The notes below the pieces were generated by a model. It did not search any database. It was not told where the DNA came from and was given only the letters and a program-made list of their open reading frames with translations. DNA of 7,630 nucleotides from Lachnospiraceae bacterium UBA7027 (GTDB lineage Bacteria > Bacillota > Clostridia > Lachnospirales > Lachnospiraceae). Positions within the stretch are counted from its first letter, which is position 1, and every line of letters starts with the position of its first letter. The DNA lies in the NCBI GenBank assembly GCA_002494135.1, contig DLBG01000095.1:1-7630 (forward strand). Reading direction: 5' to 3'. A program made the position numbers and the translations under genes. Positions 1 to 6,159 of the stretch are shown here, in pieces.

Positions 1-50
1 CCTACTTGGGGGTAGCATATCAATGACTTTCGGGGTCGTATTCCAAAATA
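1..50. other. Region downstream of rpsI, nothing identified
   Basis: Fifty bases after the rpsI stop, cut by the window edge. No complete terminator is visible. A weak 4-bp CTAC/GTAG pairing at 2-15 is too small to call. Whether rpsI ends the transcript cannot be decided here. Confidence 0.5.
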
Positions 51-452
51 TTATCTCTTGGAGAACTGAGGTGCACGACGTGCAGCTTTGAGACCGTATT
101 TCTTTCTTTCTTTCATACGAGGGTCTCTGGTTAAGAAACCTGCTTTCTTAAGAACGGGTCTGAACTCTTCGTCTGCTTTGCACAGCGCTCTTGCAATACC
201 GTGGCGGATTGCACCTGCCTGACCGGTGGTTCCGCCGCCCTTAACGGTGACGGTAACATCATACTTGTCAAGACCGTCGATTGTTACAAGGGGCTGACGA
301 ACAACTACCTTTAAGGTTTCAAGTCCAAAGTAGTCGTCAAGGCTTCTCTTGTTAACGGTAATATTACCTTTGCCGGGTTTTACGAAAACTCTGGCAATGG
401 ATGATTTTCTTCTTCCTGTTCCGTAGAACACTTCACTTGCTTTCTTTGCCAT
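51..452 (-). CDS. rpsI: 30S ribosomal protein S9
   Basis: Small-subunit ribosomal protein S9 (uS9), 133 residues, close to the usual length of about 130 in Firmicutes. Its body packs in the 30S head and its C-terminal tail reaches the P-site tRNA. The N-terminal YGTGRRKSSIARV block (10-22) and the family signature GGGTTGQAGAIRHGIARAL (72-90) are intact. The basic tail ends in the canonical SKR. The ATG start at 452 is fixed by a perfect TAAGGAGG 10 nt upstream. It lies 32 nt after rplM, the near-universal rplM-rpsI pairing, and is presumably co-transcribed from the promoter before rplM. Arginine codons are mostly CGT and AGA, as expected of a highly expressed gene. Identification is certain from the sequence alone. 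Confidence 0.99.
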   Translation of the reverse strand: MAKKASEVFYGTGRRKSSIARVFVKPGKGNITVNKRSLDDYFGLETLKVVVRQPLVTIDGLDKYDVTVTVKGGGTTGQAGAIRHGIARALCKADEEFRPVLKKAGFLTRDPRMKERKKYGLKAARRAPQFSKR

Positions 453-462
453 TTGTCTGTTT

Positions 463-470
463 CCTCCTTA
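463..470 (-). promoter_or_regulatory. rpsI ribosome binding site
   Basis: TAAGGAGG read on the minus strand, 10 nt before the rpsI ATG. It is an exact match to the anti-Shine-Dalgarno complement, lies in the 32-nt rplM-rpsI gap, and supports independent strong initiation on rpsI. Confidence 0.9.
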
Positions 471-484
471 CTGGTCCTTTGGGC

Positions 485-913
485 TTAGAATGTCAATACT
501 TCGGGTTTCTGCGCTGCCTGCTTGTGTTCAGGTCCTGCATAAACAAATAACTTCTTGTACATCTGGTTTCCTAAAGGTCCCTTGGGAAGCATTCCCTTTA
601 CGGCATGTTCAATTACTTCTTCAGGATGCTTTGCAAGCTGTTCCTTTAAAGTGATTTCCTTGCTTCCGCCTACGTAATCGGAGTGGGAGAAGTAAGTCTT
701 CTGCTCTAACTTCTTTCCGGTTACTTTGATCTTCTCGGCATTGATTACGATTACATAATCGCCGGTATCTTCATGAGGAGTGAACTCAGGTTTGTTCTTT
801 CCTCTTAATACTTTTGCAACTTCGGATGCGAGACGGCCTAATGTCTGTCCTTCTGCATCTACCACATACCATTTTCTCTCAATGGTAGCAGGATTTGCCA
901 TATAAGATTTCAT
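485..913 (-). CDS. rplM: 50S ribosomal protein L13
   Basis: Large-subunit ribosomal protein L13 (uL13), 142 residues, the usual size for this family; it is an early-assembling protein that binds 23S rRNA. The N-terminus MKSYMANPATIERKWYVVDA and the L13 signature from VKGMLPKGPLGN (105-116) through KKLFVYAG (120-127) are both clear. The frame is open further upstream to a TTG at 937, but I choose the ATG at 913. It has a GGAGG Shine-Dalgarno 8 nt before it and matches the family N-terminus, while the extension would put the SD inside the coding region. It is preceded by a consensus promoter and a structured leader, which is compatible with the autoregulation known for L13 operons, although that is not shown here. 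Confidence 0.98.
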   Translation of the reverse strand: MKSYMANPATIERKWYVVDAEGQTLGRLASEVAKVLRGKNKPEFTPHEDTGDYVIVINAEKIKVTGKKLEQKTYFSHSDYVGGSKEITLKEQLAKHPEEVIEHAVKGMLPKGPLGNQMYKKLFVYAGPEHKQAAQKPEVLTF

Positions 914-921
914 TTCTTCAA

Positions 922-926
922 CCTCC
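922..926 (-). promoter_or_regulatory. rplM ribosome binding site that decides the start
   Basis: GGAGG in the context TTTTGGAGGTTGAAGAA, read on the minus strand, 8 nt upstream of the ATG at 913. It favours this start over the in-frame TTG at 937. Confidence 0.9.
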
Positions 927-1000
927 AAAATGTTCAACGTGGTTCGGTTTGTCCATAACGCGGATGTCCGGGCCGCCCTATTTTAAAACCTTGCTACACA

Positions 1001-1034
1001 GTGGCACCGTCATTCTCCATCCAATGACGGTCAC
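1001..1034 (-). promoter_or_regulatory. Hairpin in the rplM-rpsI 5' leader (candidate L13 leader element)
   Basis: Read as RNA, ACCGUCAUU (1031-1023) pairs perfectly over 9 bp with AAUGACGGU (1014-1006) around an 8-nt loop GGAUGGAG. The helix can be extended by GUG (1034-1032) with CAC (1003-1001), leaving a 2-nt GC bulge on the 3' side. It starts only a few nucleotides after the predicted transcription start and about 90 nt before the rplM Shine-Dalgarno. There is no U-tract after it, so it is not an intrinsic terminator. Ribosomal protein leaders upstream of rplM that bind L13 are known in Firmicutes. Position fits that role, but I cannot confirm the fold against the family model. An alternative is a simple 5' stabilizing hairpin. 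Confidence 0.6.
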
Positions 1035-1043
1035 GCAGATAAT

Positions 1044-1072
1044 AGTATATTACAGCTTTATGCACCTGTCAA
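1044..1072 (-). promoter_or_regulatory. Sigma-A promoter of rplM-rpsI
   Basis: On the minus strand, TTGACA (1072-1067), a 17-nt spacer, then TATACT (1049-1044): a 6/6 match at -35, a 5/6 match at -10, and the optimal spacing. Predicted transcription start is around 1036-1040, giving a leader of about 120 nt before the rplM start at 913. The -35 box begins only 14 nt after the stop of the symporter gene. This is the strongest promoter in the window and gives rplM-rpsI independent transcription from the upstream genes. Confidence 0.9.
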
Positions 1073-1086
1073 TCGAAAATTTACGA

Positions 1087-2640
1087 TTATTCCGCACCTT
1101 CCGCAACTTTTTGGGCATGTTCCGCCTGAATTGCGGGATCAAAGGAAAGCATGGGCTCGATATCGGTCTTTCCCTTGATTTTGCGGTCAATGTAGTTGCG
1201 TGTCAGCTTATAAACGAGCGGTGATAAAGAAAGTACACCGATTAAGTTCGGGATCATCATCATGCCGTTGAAGGTGTCGGAGATGTCCCATGCAAGGGAA
1301 GAGGTGGACAGCGCACCGGCAATCATGAAGACAACGAAAACGATGCGGAAAACGAGGACGAATTTCTCGTTAATCAGATATTCCACAGCCTTGCTGCCGT
1401 AATGGGACCAGCCTAAAACCGTGGTAAACGCAAAGAGGAAAATCGCTATCGCGATAAACCATTCACCGGGTGCACCGAATACTCCGCCGAAAGCCTTCGC
1501 AACAAGGTTGGCATCGGAAACACCGGGTGTTTCGATAAAATGTCCGGTTGTAAGATCGATATATCCGGAGGTAAGCACTACCAAAGCGGTCATGGAACAT
1601 ACCACAAAGGTGTCCGCAAACACTTCGAAAATTCCCCAAAGGCCCTGTTTTACAGGTTCCTTTACATCGGAATTGGAGTGAACCATAACGGAGGAACCAA
1701 GACCCGCCTCGTTCGAGAAAACGCCTCTCTTGCAGCCCTGCGTCAAGGCCATTTTAAACATGGCACCCGCTGCACCGCCCGCGATGGCCTTTGCTCCGAA
1801 TGCGAACTTAAAAATCGAAAGGAACGCAGGTCCGACATTCCCGATATGGAAAAGAATAACGACCAGTGCACCCAGGATATAAAAACAGGCCATGAAGGGA
1901 ACCACCTTCTCGGCGAAGGCTGCGATTCTCTTTAAACCGCCGATAATGATCAGGGATGCGATCACCATGATAATCAGTCCGATAAAGAACGGAACGGTGG
2001 GAATAAAGCCGAGTAAAGGTGCCACCTCCACGTTACTGAAGAATGCGGACTGTATGTTTAAGGTAATTTTATTCACCTGACCCATGTTGCCGATTCCGAA
2101 TGCCGCCAGGAATGCGCAAATCGCAAACAGGGTAGCCAGAACACGGCCGGTGACACGAAGGACGAGCGGCCTGTTTTTGCCGCCGAGGCCGTCCTGCAAA
2201 TAATACATGGCACCGCCTGACCATTCTCCTTCCTTGTTTTTGCGGCGGTAAAAAATACCCAGAATGTTCTCGGAGTAGTTGGTCATCATCCCGAGAAAAG
2301 CCGCTACCCACATCCAGAAAACCGCTCCGGGTCCGCCGATCACGATAGCTGCCGCCACACCGGCAATATTACCGGTACCGATGGTTGCCGCAAGTGCGGT
2401 ACAAAGTGCCTGGAACTGGGAAACGCTTCCCGCTTCCTTTTTGTTGTGTGCACTCTTTCCGAAAACACTTCCGATGGTTTTCTTCATCCAGTGGCCGAAA
2501 TGCGTCACCTGAAAGAACCCGGTCACGCAGCTCATGATCAAGCCGGTGGCAATCAAAAGCCAGAGACCGACGGTCACCCAGACAAAGCCATTGATTTTGT
2601 CATTCACTTCCGTTATGACTTCGATGTACTTTTCAAACAT
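1087..2640 (-). CDS. Sodium/alanine (glycine) symporter, AGCS family
   Basis: Inner-membrane amino-acid:cation symporter of the AGCS family (also called DAACS/AlsT/AgcS), expected to import alanine or glycine with Na+ or H+. It has 517 residues, within the family's usual range of about 450-540, and many hydrophobic segments across the whole length. Family blocks visible: ALAATIGTGNIAGVA (82-96), GGPGAVFWMWVAAFLGM (102-118), SGGAMYYLQDGLG (141-153) and TQGCKRGVFSNEAGLGSS (300-317). The hydrophilic tail after about residue 484 is cytoplasmic-looking. The ATG at 2640 is supported by AGAGG 9 nt upstream. The gene starts 24 nt after truA with no terminator between, so it probably rides on the traX-ecf-truA transcript. 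The substrate (Ala, Gly or another small amino acid) cannot be settled from sequence. Confidence 0.95.
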   Translation of the reverse strand: MFEKYIEVITEVNDKINGFVWVTVGLWLLIATGLIMSCVTGFFQVTHFGHWMKKTIGSVFGKSAHNKKEAGSVSQFQALCTALAATIGTGNIAGVAAAIVIGGPGAVFWMWVAAFLGMMTNYSENILGIFYRRKNKEGEWSGGAMYYLQDGLGGKNRPLVLRVTGRVLATLFAICAFLAAFGIGNMGQVNKITLNIQSAFFSNVEVAPLLGFIPTVPFFIGLIIMVIASLIIIGGLKRIAAFAEKVVPFMACFYILGALVVILFHIGNVGPAFLSIFKFAFGAKAIAGGAAGAMFKMALTQGCKRGVFSNEAGLGSSVMVHSNSDVKEPVKQGLWGIFEVFADTFVVCSMTALVVLTSGYIDLTTGHFIETPGVSDANLVAKAFGGVFGAPGEWFIAIAIFLFAFTTVLGWSHYGSKAVEYLINEKFVLVFRIVFVVFMIAGALSTSSLAWDISDTFNGMMMIPNLIGVLSLSPLVYKLTRNYIDRKIKGKTDIEPMLSFDPAIQAEHAQKVAEGAE

Positions 2641-2649
2641 GCATTTTTA

Positions 2650-2654
2650 CCTCT
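2650..2654 (-). promoter_or_regulatory. Symporter gene ribosome binding site
   Basis: AGAGG on the minus strand, 9 nt before the ATG at 2640, inside the 24-nt gap after truA. An out-of-frame ATG overlaps just upstream (ATGCATG), but the downstream ATG opens the family reading frame. Confidence 0.75.
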
Positions 2655-2664
2655 TTTATATTAT

Positions 2665-3474
2665 TTACGCATCATAAACAATCTGTTTTAAAAGCAGTCC
2701 CTGCGGCGGTGCCGTTGGGCCACCCTTTGTACGGTCCCTGCTTTTGAGCACTTCTTCCATCCATTCGGGGCTTTGCTTACCGCTCCCCGTCTCCGCAAGG
2801 CTTCCCGCAATAATACGGACCATGTTATACAGAAAGCCGTTTCCGCAGATGCGGATGATAAAATCGCTGCCGGTTGCCGTCCCGTCGTTGCCTCCTCCGG
2901 CTGTCTTTTCGCCGCTATCTTCATCCGGCCCCTCACGCTTTTCTTCGATTACATCAATCGAGTAGATTGTGCGTACCGTGCTTTCCGCCTGCGTATGCAC
3001 ACTGCAGAAGCTCACAAAATCATGTTCCCCGACCAGATACTGCGCCGCCTTTTGCATTTTATCCGCATCGAGCCGGTACGGAACATGCCAGGAATTTCTC
3101 CGCTTTAAGGGATCGTCGAATTCTCCGGTGTAAATTCTGTATTCATACGTTTTCCGGCAGGCGTTTTTTCGCGGGTGCCAGTCTGCGCTTACTTCTTTGG
3201 AGAAAACCACCTTCACGTCATCCGGAAGGAGGGTATTTACCGCGTAGGAAAACCGATTGGGAGGAATGGTCGATTCGGAATCGAAAACCGCCACGTTGCC
3301 GAGCGCATGCACGCCGGTATCGGTCCTGCTGGCCCCGATCACCGTGATTTCTTCTTTCGTCAGTTCCGATAATGCCCGGTTGAGTTCCCCTTCCACGGTT
3401 CTGACTCCGGGCTGCAGCTGCCAGCCGTGAAAATCGGTTCCGTCATATGCAACTTTTAAGAATATTCTTCTCAT
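2665..3474 (-). CDS. truA: tRNA pseudouridine(38-40) synthase TruA
   Basis: Cytoplasmic enzyme that isomerizes uridine to pseudouridine at positions 38-40 of the tRNA anticodon arm. It has 269 residues, longer than the typical 245-260. Visible motifs: N-terminal YDGTDFHGWQ (10-19); the catalytic block ASRTDTGVHA (48-57), with catalytic Asp at 52; the GNGFLYNMVRIIAG block (211-224); and the C-terminal GGPTAPPQGL (251-260). Residues about 179-203 form a hydrophilic stretch rich in Gly, Asp, Glu and Thr, inserted between two conserved strands, which accounts for the extra length. The start overlaps the ecfT stop as ATGA, with AAAGGA 5 nt upstream, so translation is probably coupled to ecfT. This ecfT-truA linkage is common in Firmicutes. 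Confidence 0.97.
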   Translation of the reverse strand: MRRIFLKVAYDGTDFHGWQLQPGVRTVEGELNRALSELTKEEITVIGASRTDTGVHALGNVAVFDSESTIPPNRFSYAVNTLLPDDVKVVFSKEVSADWHPRKNACRKTYEYRIYTGEFDDPLKRRNSWHVPYRLDADKMQKAAQYLVGEHDFVSFCSVHTQAESTVRTIYSIDVIEEKREGPDEDSGEKTAGGGNDGTATGSDFIIRICGNGFLYNMVRIIAGSLAETGSGKQSPEWMEEVLKSRDRTKGGPTAPPQGLLLKQIVYDA

Positions 3475-4349
3475 CCGATTCCTTTCACGAATGCAACAAT
3501 GAGTTCCAGTCCCGTCTGCAACTCGGCCACCAGATAATCTGTAAAACCTTTAAAATATATGCCGCAGAAAATCACCGCACCGAAATATCCCGCGATGACA
3601 AACCAGGCCGCCACGTCGCGTCCTGCGAATTTCATTTCCTTCATCCTGGTTCTGCCGTCTCCGCCGTGATAGCACCTCGCTTCCATCGCCAGAGCCAGAT
3701 CTCCGGCTCTCCGAAAGGCCGACACAAAAAGCGGGACCAGAATCGGAATCAGACTCTTTATTCGTTTTGAAATCTGCCTGCTTTCCAGATCGGCTCCTCT
3801 TGCAATCTGCGCCTTCATGATACGGTCCGTTTCCTCCATGAGAATCGGAATAAAGCGCAGGGCAATGGACATCATCATGGCCATCTCATGCACCGGAATG
3901 CGGAAAATCTTCAGCGGTTTGAATAAACTTTCCAGTCCGTCCGTCAACTGATTCGGCGTTGTGGTCAGCGTCATCAGTGAAGATCCCACATACAGCATAA
4001 AGAGTCGGACAAGCATGTAAAATGCATTCACGATACCTTCGTATGTCACCTGAAACACCCAGAATTTTACAATTACCGTTCCCGTACCGAGGAAAATATT
4101 GTAAAACACCGTAAACAGCAGAAGAAAAAGTATGGATTTCATACCGCGGAACATAAACTTCGGCGGTATTTTTGAAAGAGCCATGACTGTAATCAGGAAG
4201 ATTGCCGCAAGTGCATAGCATATGCAATTGTTAAAGATAAAGAGGGATACCATGTAAAGGACGGTTCCGACGATTTTCGTTCTCGCATCCATCCGGTGGA
4301 TGACGGAATCTGCCCTGTAATACTGGCCCAGTGTGATATCTTTTAACAT
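3471..4349 (-). CDS. ecfT: ECF transporter transmembrane component EcfT
   Basis: Integral-membrane scaffold of the energy-coupling-factor transporter. It couples ATP hydrolysis by EcfA1/EcfA2 to toppling of a vitamin- or metal-binding S component. It has 292 residues with hydrophobic segments at roughly 25-58, 70-92, 103-128 and 245-268. The N-terminus MLKDITLGQYY and the HRMDARTKI block are typical of the family. The two coupling motifs that dock on the ATPases are present: Ala-Arg-Gly at 183-185 (in AQIARGAD) and Ala-Arg-Cys at 224-226 (in AMEARCYHGG). It follows ecfA2 by 22 nt and overlaps truA by 4 nt (ATGA). The only purine-rich SD-like sequence (AGGAAAG) lies about 17 nt before the ATG, unusually far, but the N-terminus fits the family too well to move the start. 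Confidence 0.97.
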   Translation of the reverse strand: MLKDITLGQYYRADSVIHRMDARTKIVGTVLYMVSLFIFNNCICYALAAIFLITVMALSKIPPKFMFRGMKSILFLLLFTVFYNIFLGTGTVIVKFWVFQVTYEGIVNAFYMLVRLFMLYVGSSLMTLTTTPNQLTDGLESLFKPLKIFRIPVHEMAMMMSIALRFIPILMEETDRIMKAQIARGADLESRQISKRIKSLIPILVPLFVSAFRRAGDLALAMEARCYHGGDGRTRMKEMKFAGRDVAAWFVIAGYFGAVIFCGIYFKGFTDYLVAELQTGLELIVAFVKGIG

Positions 4350-4371
4350 AAAATCAAAGTTTCAGTCTTTC

Positions 4372-5217
4372 CTATGTTTGAAATTTCAAGAGGATTTCCG
4401 AAGCGGCCTCCTCCACGGTCGTTATATTGGTCGAAACCGGAATACCGGCATCATGAACGGCCTGCATCAGATAGGCAACTTCCGGTGCGGCAAGGCCGAT
4501 TTCCTCGAGTTGTTTTACGTGTGAGAACACTTCTTTCCCGTCACCGTCCAGAAACACTTTTCCGTCGTTTATTACAATAATCCGCCCCACATATTTCGCC
4601 ACGTCTTCCATGCTGTGGGAAACCAGGATCACGGTCATTCCGCTTTCGTTCAGTTTCTTTAAAAGCCCCAGCACTTCATCCCTTCCTTCGGGATCCAGAC
4701 CTGCCGTCGGCTCGTCCAGAATCAGAATCTTCGGATTCATGGCAAGAACACCCGCTATGGCAACTCTCCGCTTCTGTCCGCCAGACAGTTCAAACGGAGA
4801 AGCCCCGTAAGAGTCCTCCTGCATTCCGAGTTTCAAAAGCGCTTCCTTTGCATACTTCGTGGCCTCATCCTGACTCAGTCCCATGTTTAGGGGGCCAAAG
4901 CAGACATCTTTTAAAACCGTGGTTTCAAAAAGCTGGTATTCGGGATACTGGAACACGATTCCCATTGCGGCACGCATAGATTTGCGGTCGTACTTTTTTT
5001 CGTTGATATCCTCTCCGTCCAGATATACACTGCCGGAGGAAGGCTTCAAAAGGCCGTCCAGAAGCTGTACAAAAGTGGTTTTACCGCTTCCCGTATGGCC
5101 GACAATACCCACAAACTGCCCCGACGGGATGCTTATGCTGATATCATCCACCGCGCGCACGGCCTGCGTCGTTCCCGCGTCGTATTCATATGTGAGATTT
5201 TTAGTCTCTAAGTTCAT
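4372..5217 (-). CDS. ecfA2: ECF transporter ATPase EcfA2
   Basis: Second ABC ATPase of the ECF module, cytoplasmic, forming a heterodimer with EcfA1 on EcfT. It has 281 residues, the normal length. Motifs: Walker A GHTGSGKT (40-47), Q-loop Gln90 in FQYPEYQLF, ABC signature LSGGQ (144-148), Walker B ILILDEP (164-170) with catalytic Glu169, and switch His201 in VSHSMED. All are intact, so an active ATPase is expected. The QYPEYQLFE form of the Q-loop is characteristic of EcfA2 and separates it from its neighbour. The start at 5217 lies 17 nt inside the end of ecfA1, in another frame, with only a weak purine-rich SD, which suggests translational coupling. No S component is nearby, so the module is probably shared by several S components. 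Confidence 0.97.
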   Translation of the reverse strand: MNLETKNLTYEYDAGTTQAVRAVDDISISIPSGQFVGIVGHTGSGKTTFVQLLDGLLKPSSGSVYLDGEDINEKKYDRKSMRAAMGIVFQYPEYQLFETTVLKDVCFGPLNMGLSQDEATKYAKEALLKLGMQEDSYGASPFELSGGQKRRVAIAGVLAMNPKILILDEPTAGLDPEGRDEVLGLLKKLNESGMTVILVSHSMEDVAKYVGRIIVINDGKVFLDGDGKEVFSHVKQLEEIGLAAPEVAYLMQAVHDAGIPVSTNITTVEEAASEILLKFQT

Positions 5218-6133
5218 TCCGTGTTTCTCTCACTTTGTCTGTAAGTCTGATCTTTAGTCCGTCAGGGTGTCTGCATTCTTTAAGTTTCATAAGTTCCGCC
5301 ACAAGCTCCTTACGGCTTAAAATTCCGTCCGGCAGATTCAGACCGGCTTCTTTTAAGGCGATTGCCACCTGCGTTACCTGCGGGATGGTCAGCCTGTGTT
5401 TTTTCAGTTCCTCCGGCTTTGAAAAAATCTCCTTCGGGGAACCTTCCATCACCACGTTTCCGCTGTCCATCACATAGATACGGTCGGAATAGACTGCCTC
5501 TTCCATATAATGCGTAATCAGAATAATCGTAATGCCTTCCACGTCATTTAAGGCTCTCGCGGCCCGAATGACCTCGCGGCGTCCCTGTGGATCGAGCATG
5601 GCGGTTGGTTCGTCCATGATGATACATTTCGGATGCATGGCCAGAACACCTGCTATGGATACCCGCTGCTTCTGTCCGCCGGAAAGTTTATTCGGGGATG
5701 CTTCCCTGAATTCATACATGCCGACGGCTTTTAAACTCTCATCCACGCGGTCGCGGATTTCCTTCGATTCTACTCCCATGTTCTCCGGTCCGAAGGCCAC
5801 GTCTTCTTCCACTATGGATCCGATAATCTGATTGTCCGGATTTTGAAAAATCATACCCGCGCACTGACGGATTTCAAGGATTTTATCCTCATCCGCCGTA
5901 TTATTGCCATCCACCGTGACGGTTCCTTCCGTCGGAAACAGGAGGGCATTGATATGTTTTGCGAGTGTGGATTTACCCGAGCCGTTGGCACCGAGAATGG
6001 TAATAAACTCTCCGCGCTTTGCACTGACGGAAACACCCTTTAAGGCTTTTGTGGTTCCTTCCACGTTGCCTTCTTCATCCAGCCGGTTATATTCATATGT
6101 AATTTGGTCGATGTCTACTATTCTTTCGTCCAT
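5201..6133 (-). CDS. ecfA1: ECF transporter ATPase EcfA1
   Basis: First ABC ATPase of the ECF importer. It has 310 residues from the chosen ATG at 6133. Motifs: Walker A GANGSGKS (48-55), Q-loop Gln97 in FQNPDNQ (96-102), signature LSGGQ (150-154), Walker B CIIMDEP (170-176) with Glu175, the TAMLDPQGR D-loop region, and switch His208 in ITHYMEE. The FQNPDNQ loop is the usual EcfA1 form. The frame is open upstream to 6271, but that would overlap the traX-like gene and adds unrelated residues. The ATG at 6133, 26 nt after that gene with a modest AGAAAG 8 nt before it, fits the family N-terminus. A charged C-terminal extension runs beyond residue 280 and overlaps ecfA2 by 17 nt. Confidence 0.96.
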   Translation of the reverse strand: MDERIVDIDQITYEYNRLDEEGNVEGTTKALKGVSVSAKRGEFITILGANGSGKSTLAKHINALLFPTEGTVTVDGNNTADEDKILEIRQCAGMIFQNPDNQIIGSIVEEDVAFGPENMGVESKEIRDRVDESLKAVGMYEFREASPNKLSGGQKQRVSIAGVLAMHPKCIIMDEPTAMLDPQGRREVIRAARALNDVEGITIILITHYMEEAVYSDRIYVMDSGNVVMEGSPKEIFSKPEELKKHRLTIPQVTQVAIALKEAGLNLPDGILSRKELVAELMKLKECRHPDGLKIRLTDKVRETRNELRD

Positions 6134-6159
6134 ATTCCATTCTTTCTGCTGTGTGCCGT

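Noticed and set aside
2..15. CTAC/GTAG stem at the window edge as the rpsI terminator
   Set aside because: Only four base pairs with a 6-nt loop, and the following bases are outside the window, so a U-tract cannot be seen.
914..937. TTG-initiated 8-codon extension of rplM
   Set aside because: It would place the strong GGAGG inside the coding sequence. The ATG at 913 has ideal spacing and the normal L13 N-terminus.
1001..1034. rplM leader hairpin as a terminator for the symporter transcript
   Set aside because: No U-tract follows the stem; the next bases are GCCACTGTG. It also lies downstream of the rplM transcription start.
895..1224. Plus-strand open frame crossing the rplM promoter region
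   Set aside because: It spans the rplM start, leader and promoter and the symporter end in antisense. No SD or conserved motif supports it.
1540..1935. 131-codon open frame on the plus strand opposite the symporter gene
   Set aside because: It is antisense to a conserved gene, has low-hydrophobicity scrambled composition and no family resemblance.
2874..3347. 157-codon open frame on the plus strand opposite truA
   Set aside because: It is antisense to a well-supported gene, with composition heavy in Arg, His, Pro and Cys, no recognisable motif and no ribosome binding site. It is a shadow frame.
3886..4227. Second minus-strand open frame inside ecfT
   Set aside because: It is out of frame with ecfT, whose motifs and membrane segments are intact throughout.
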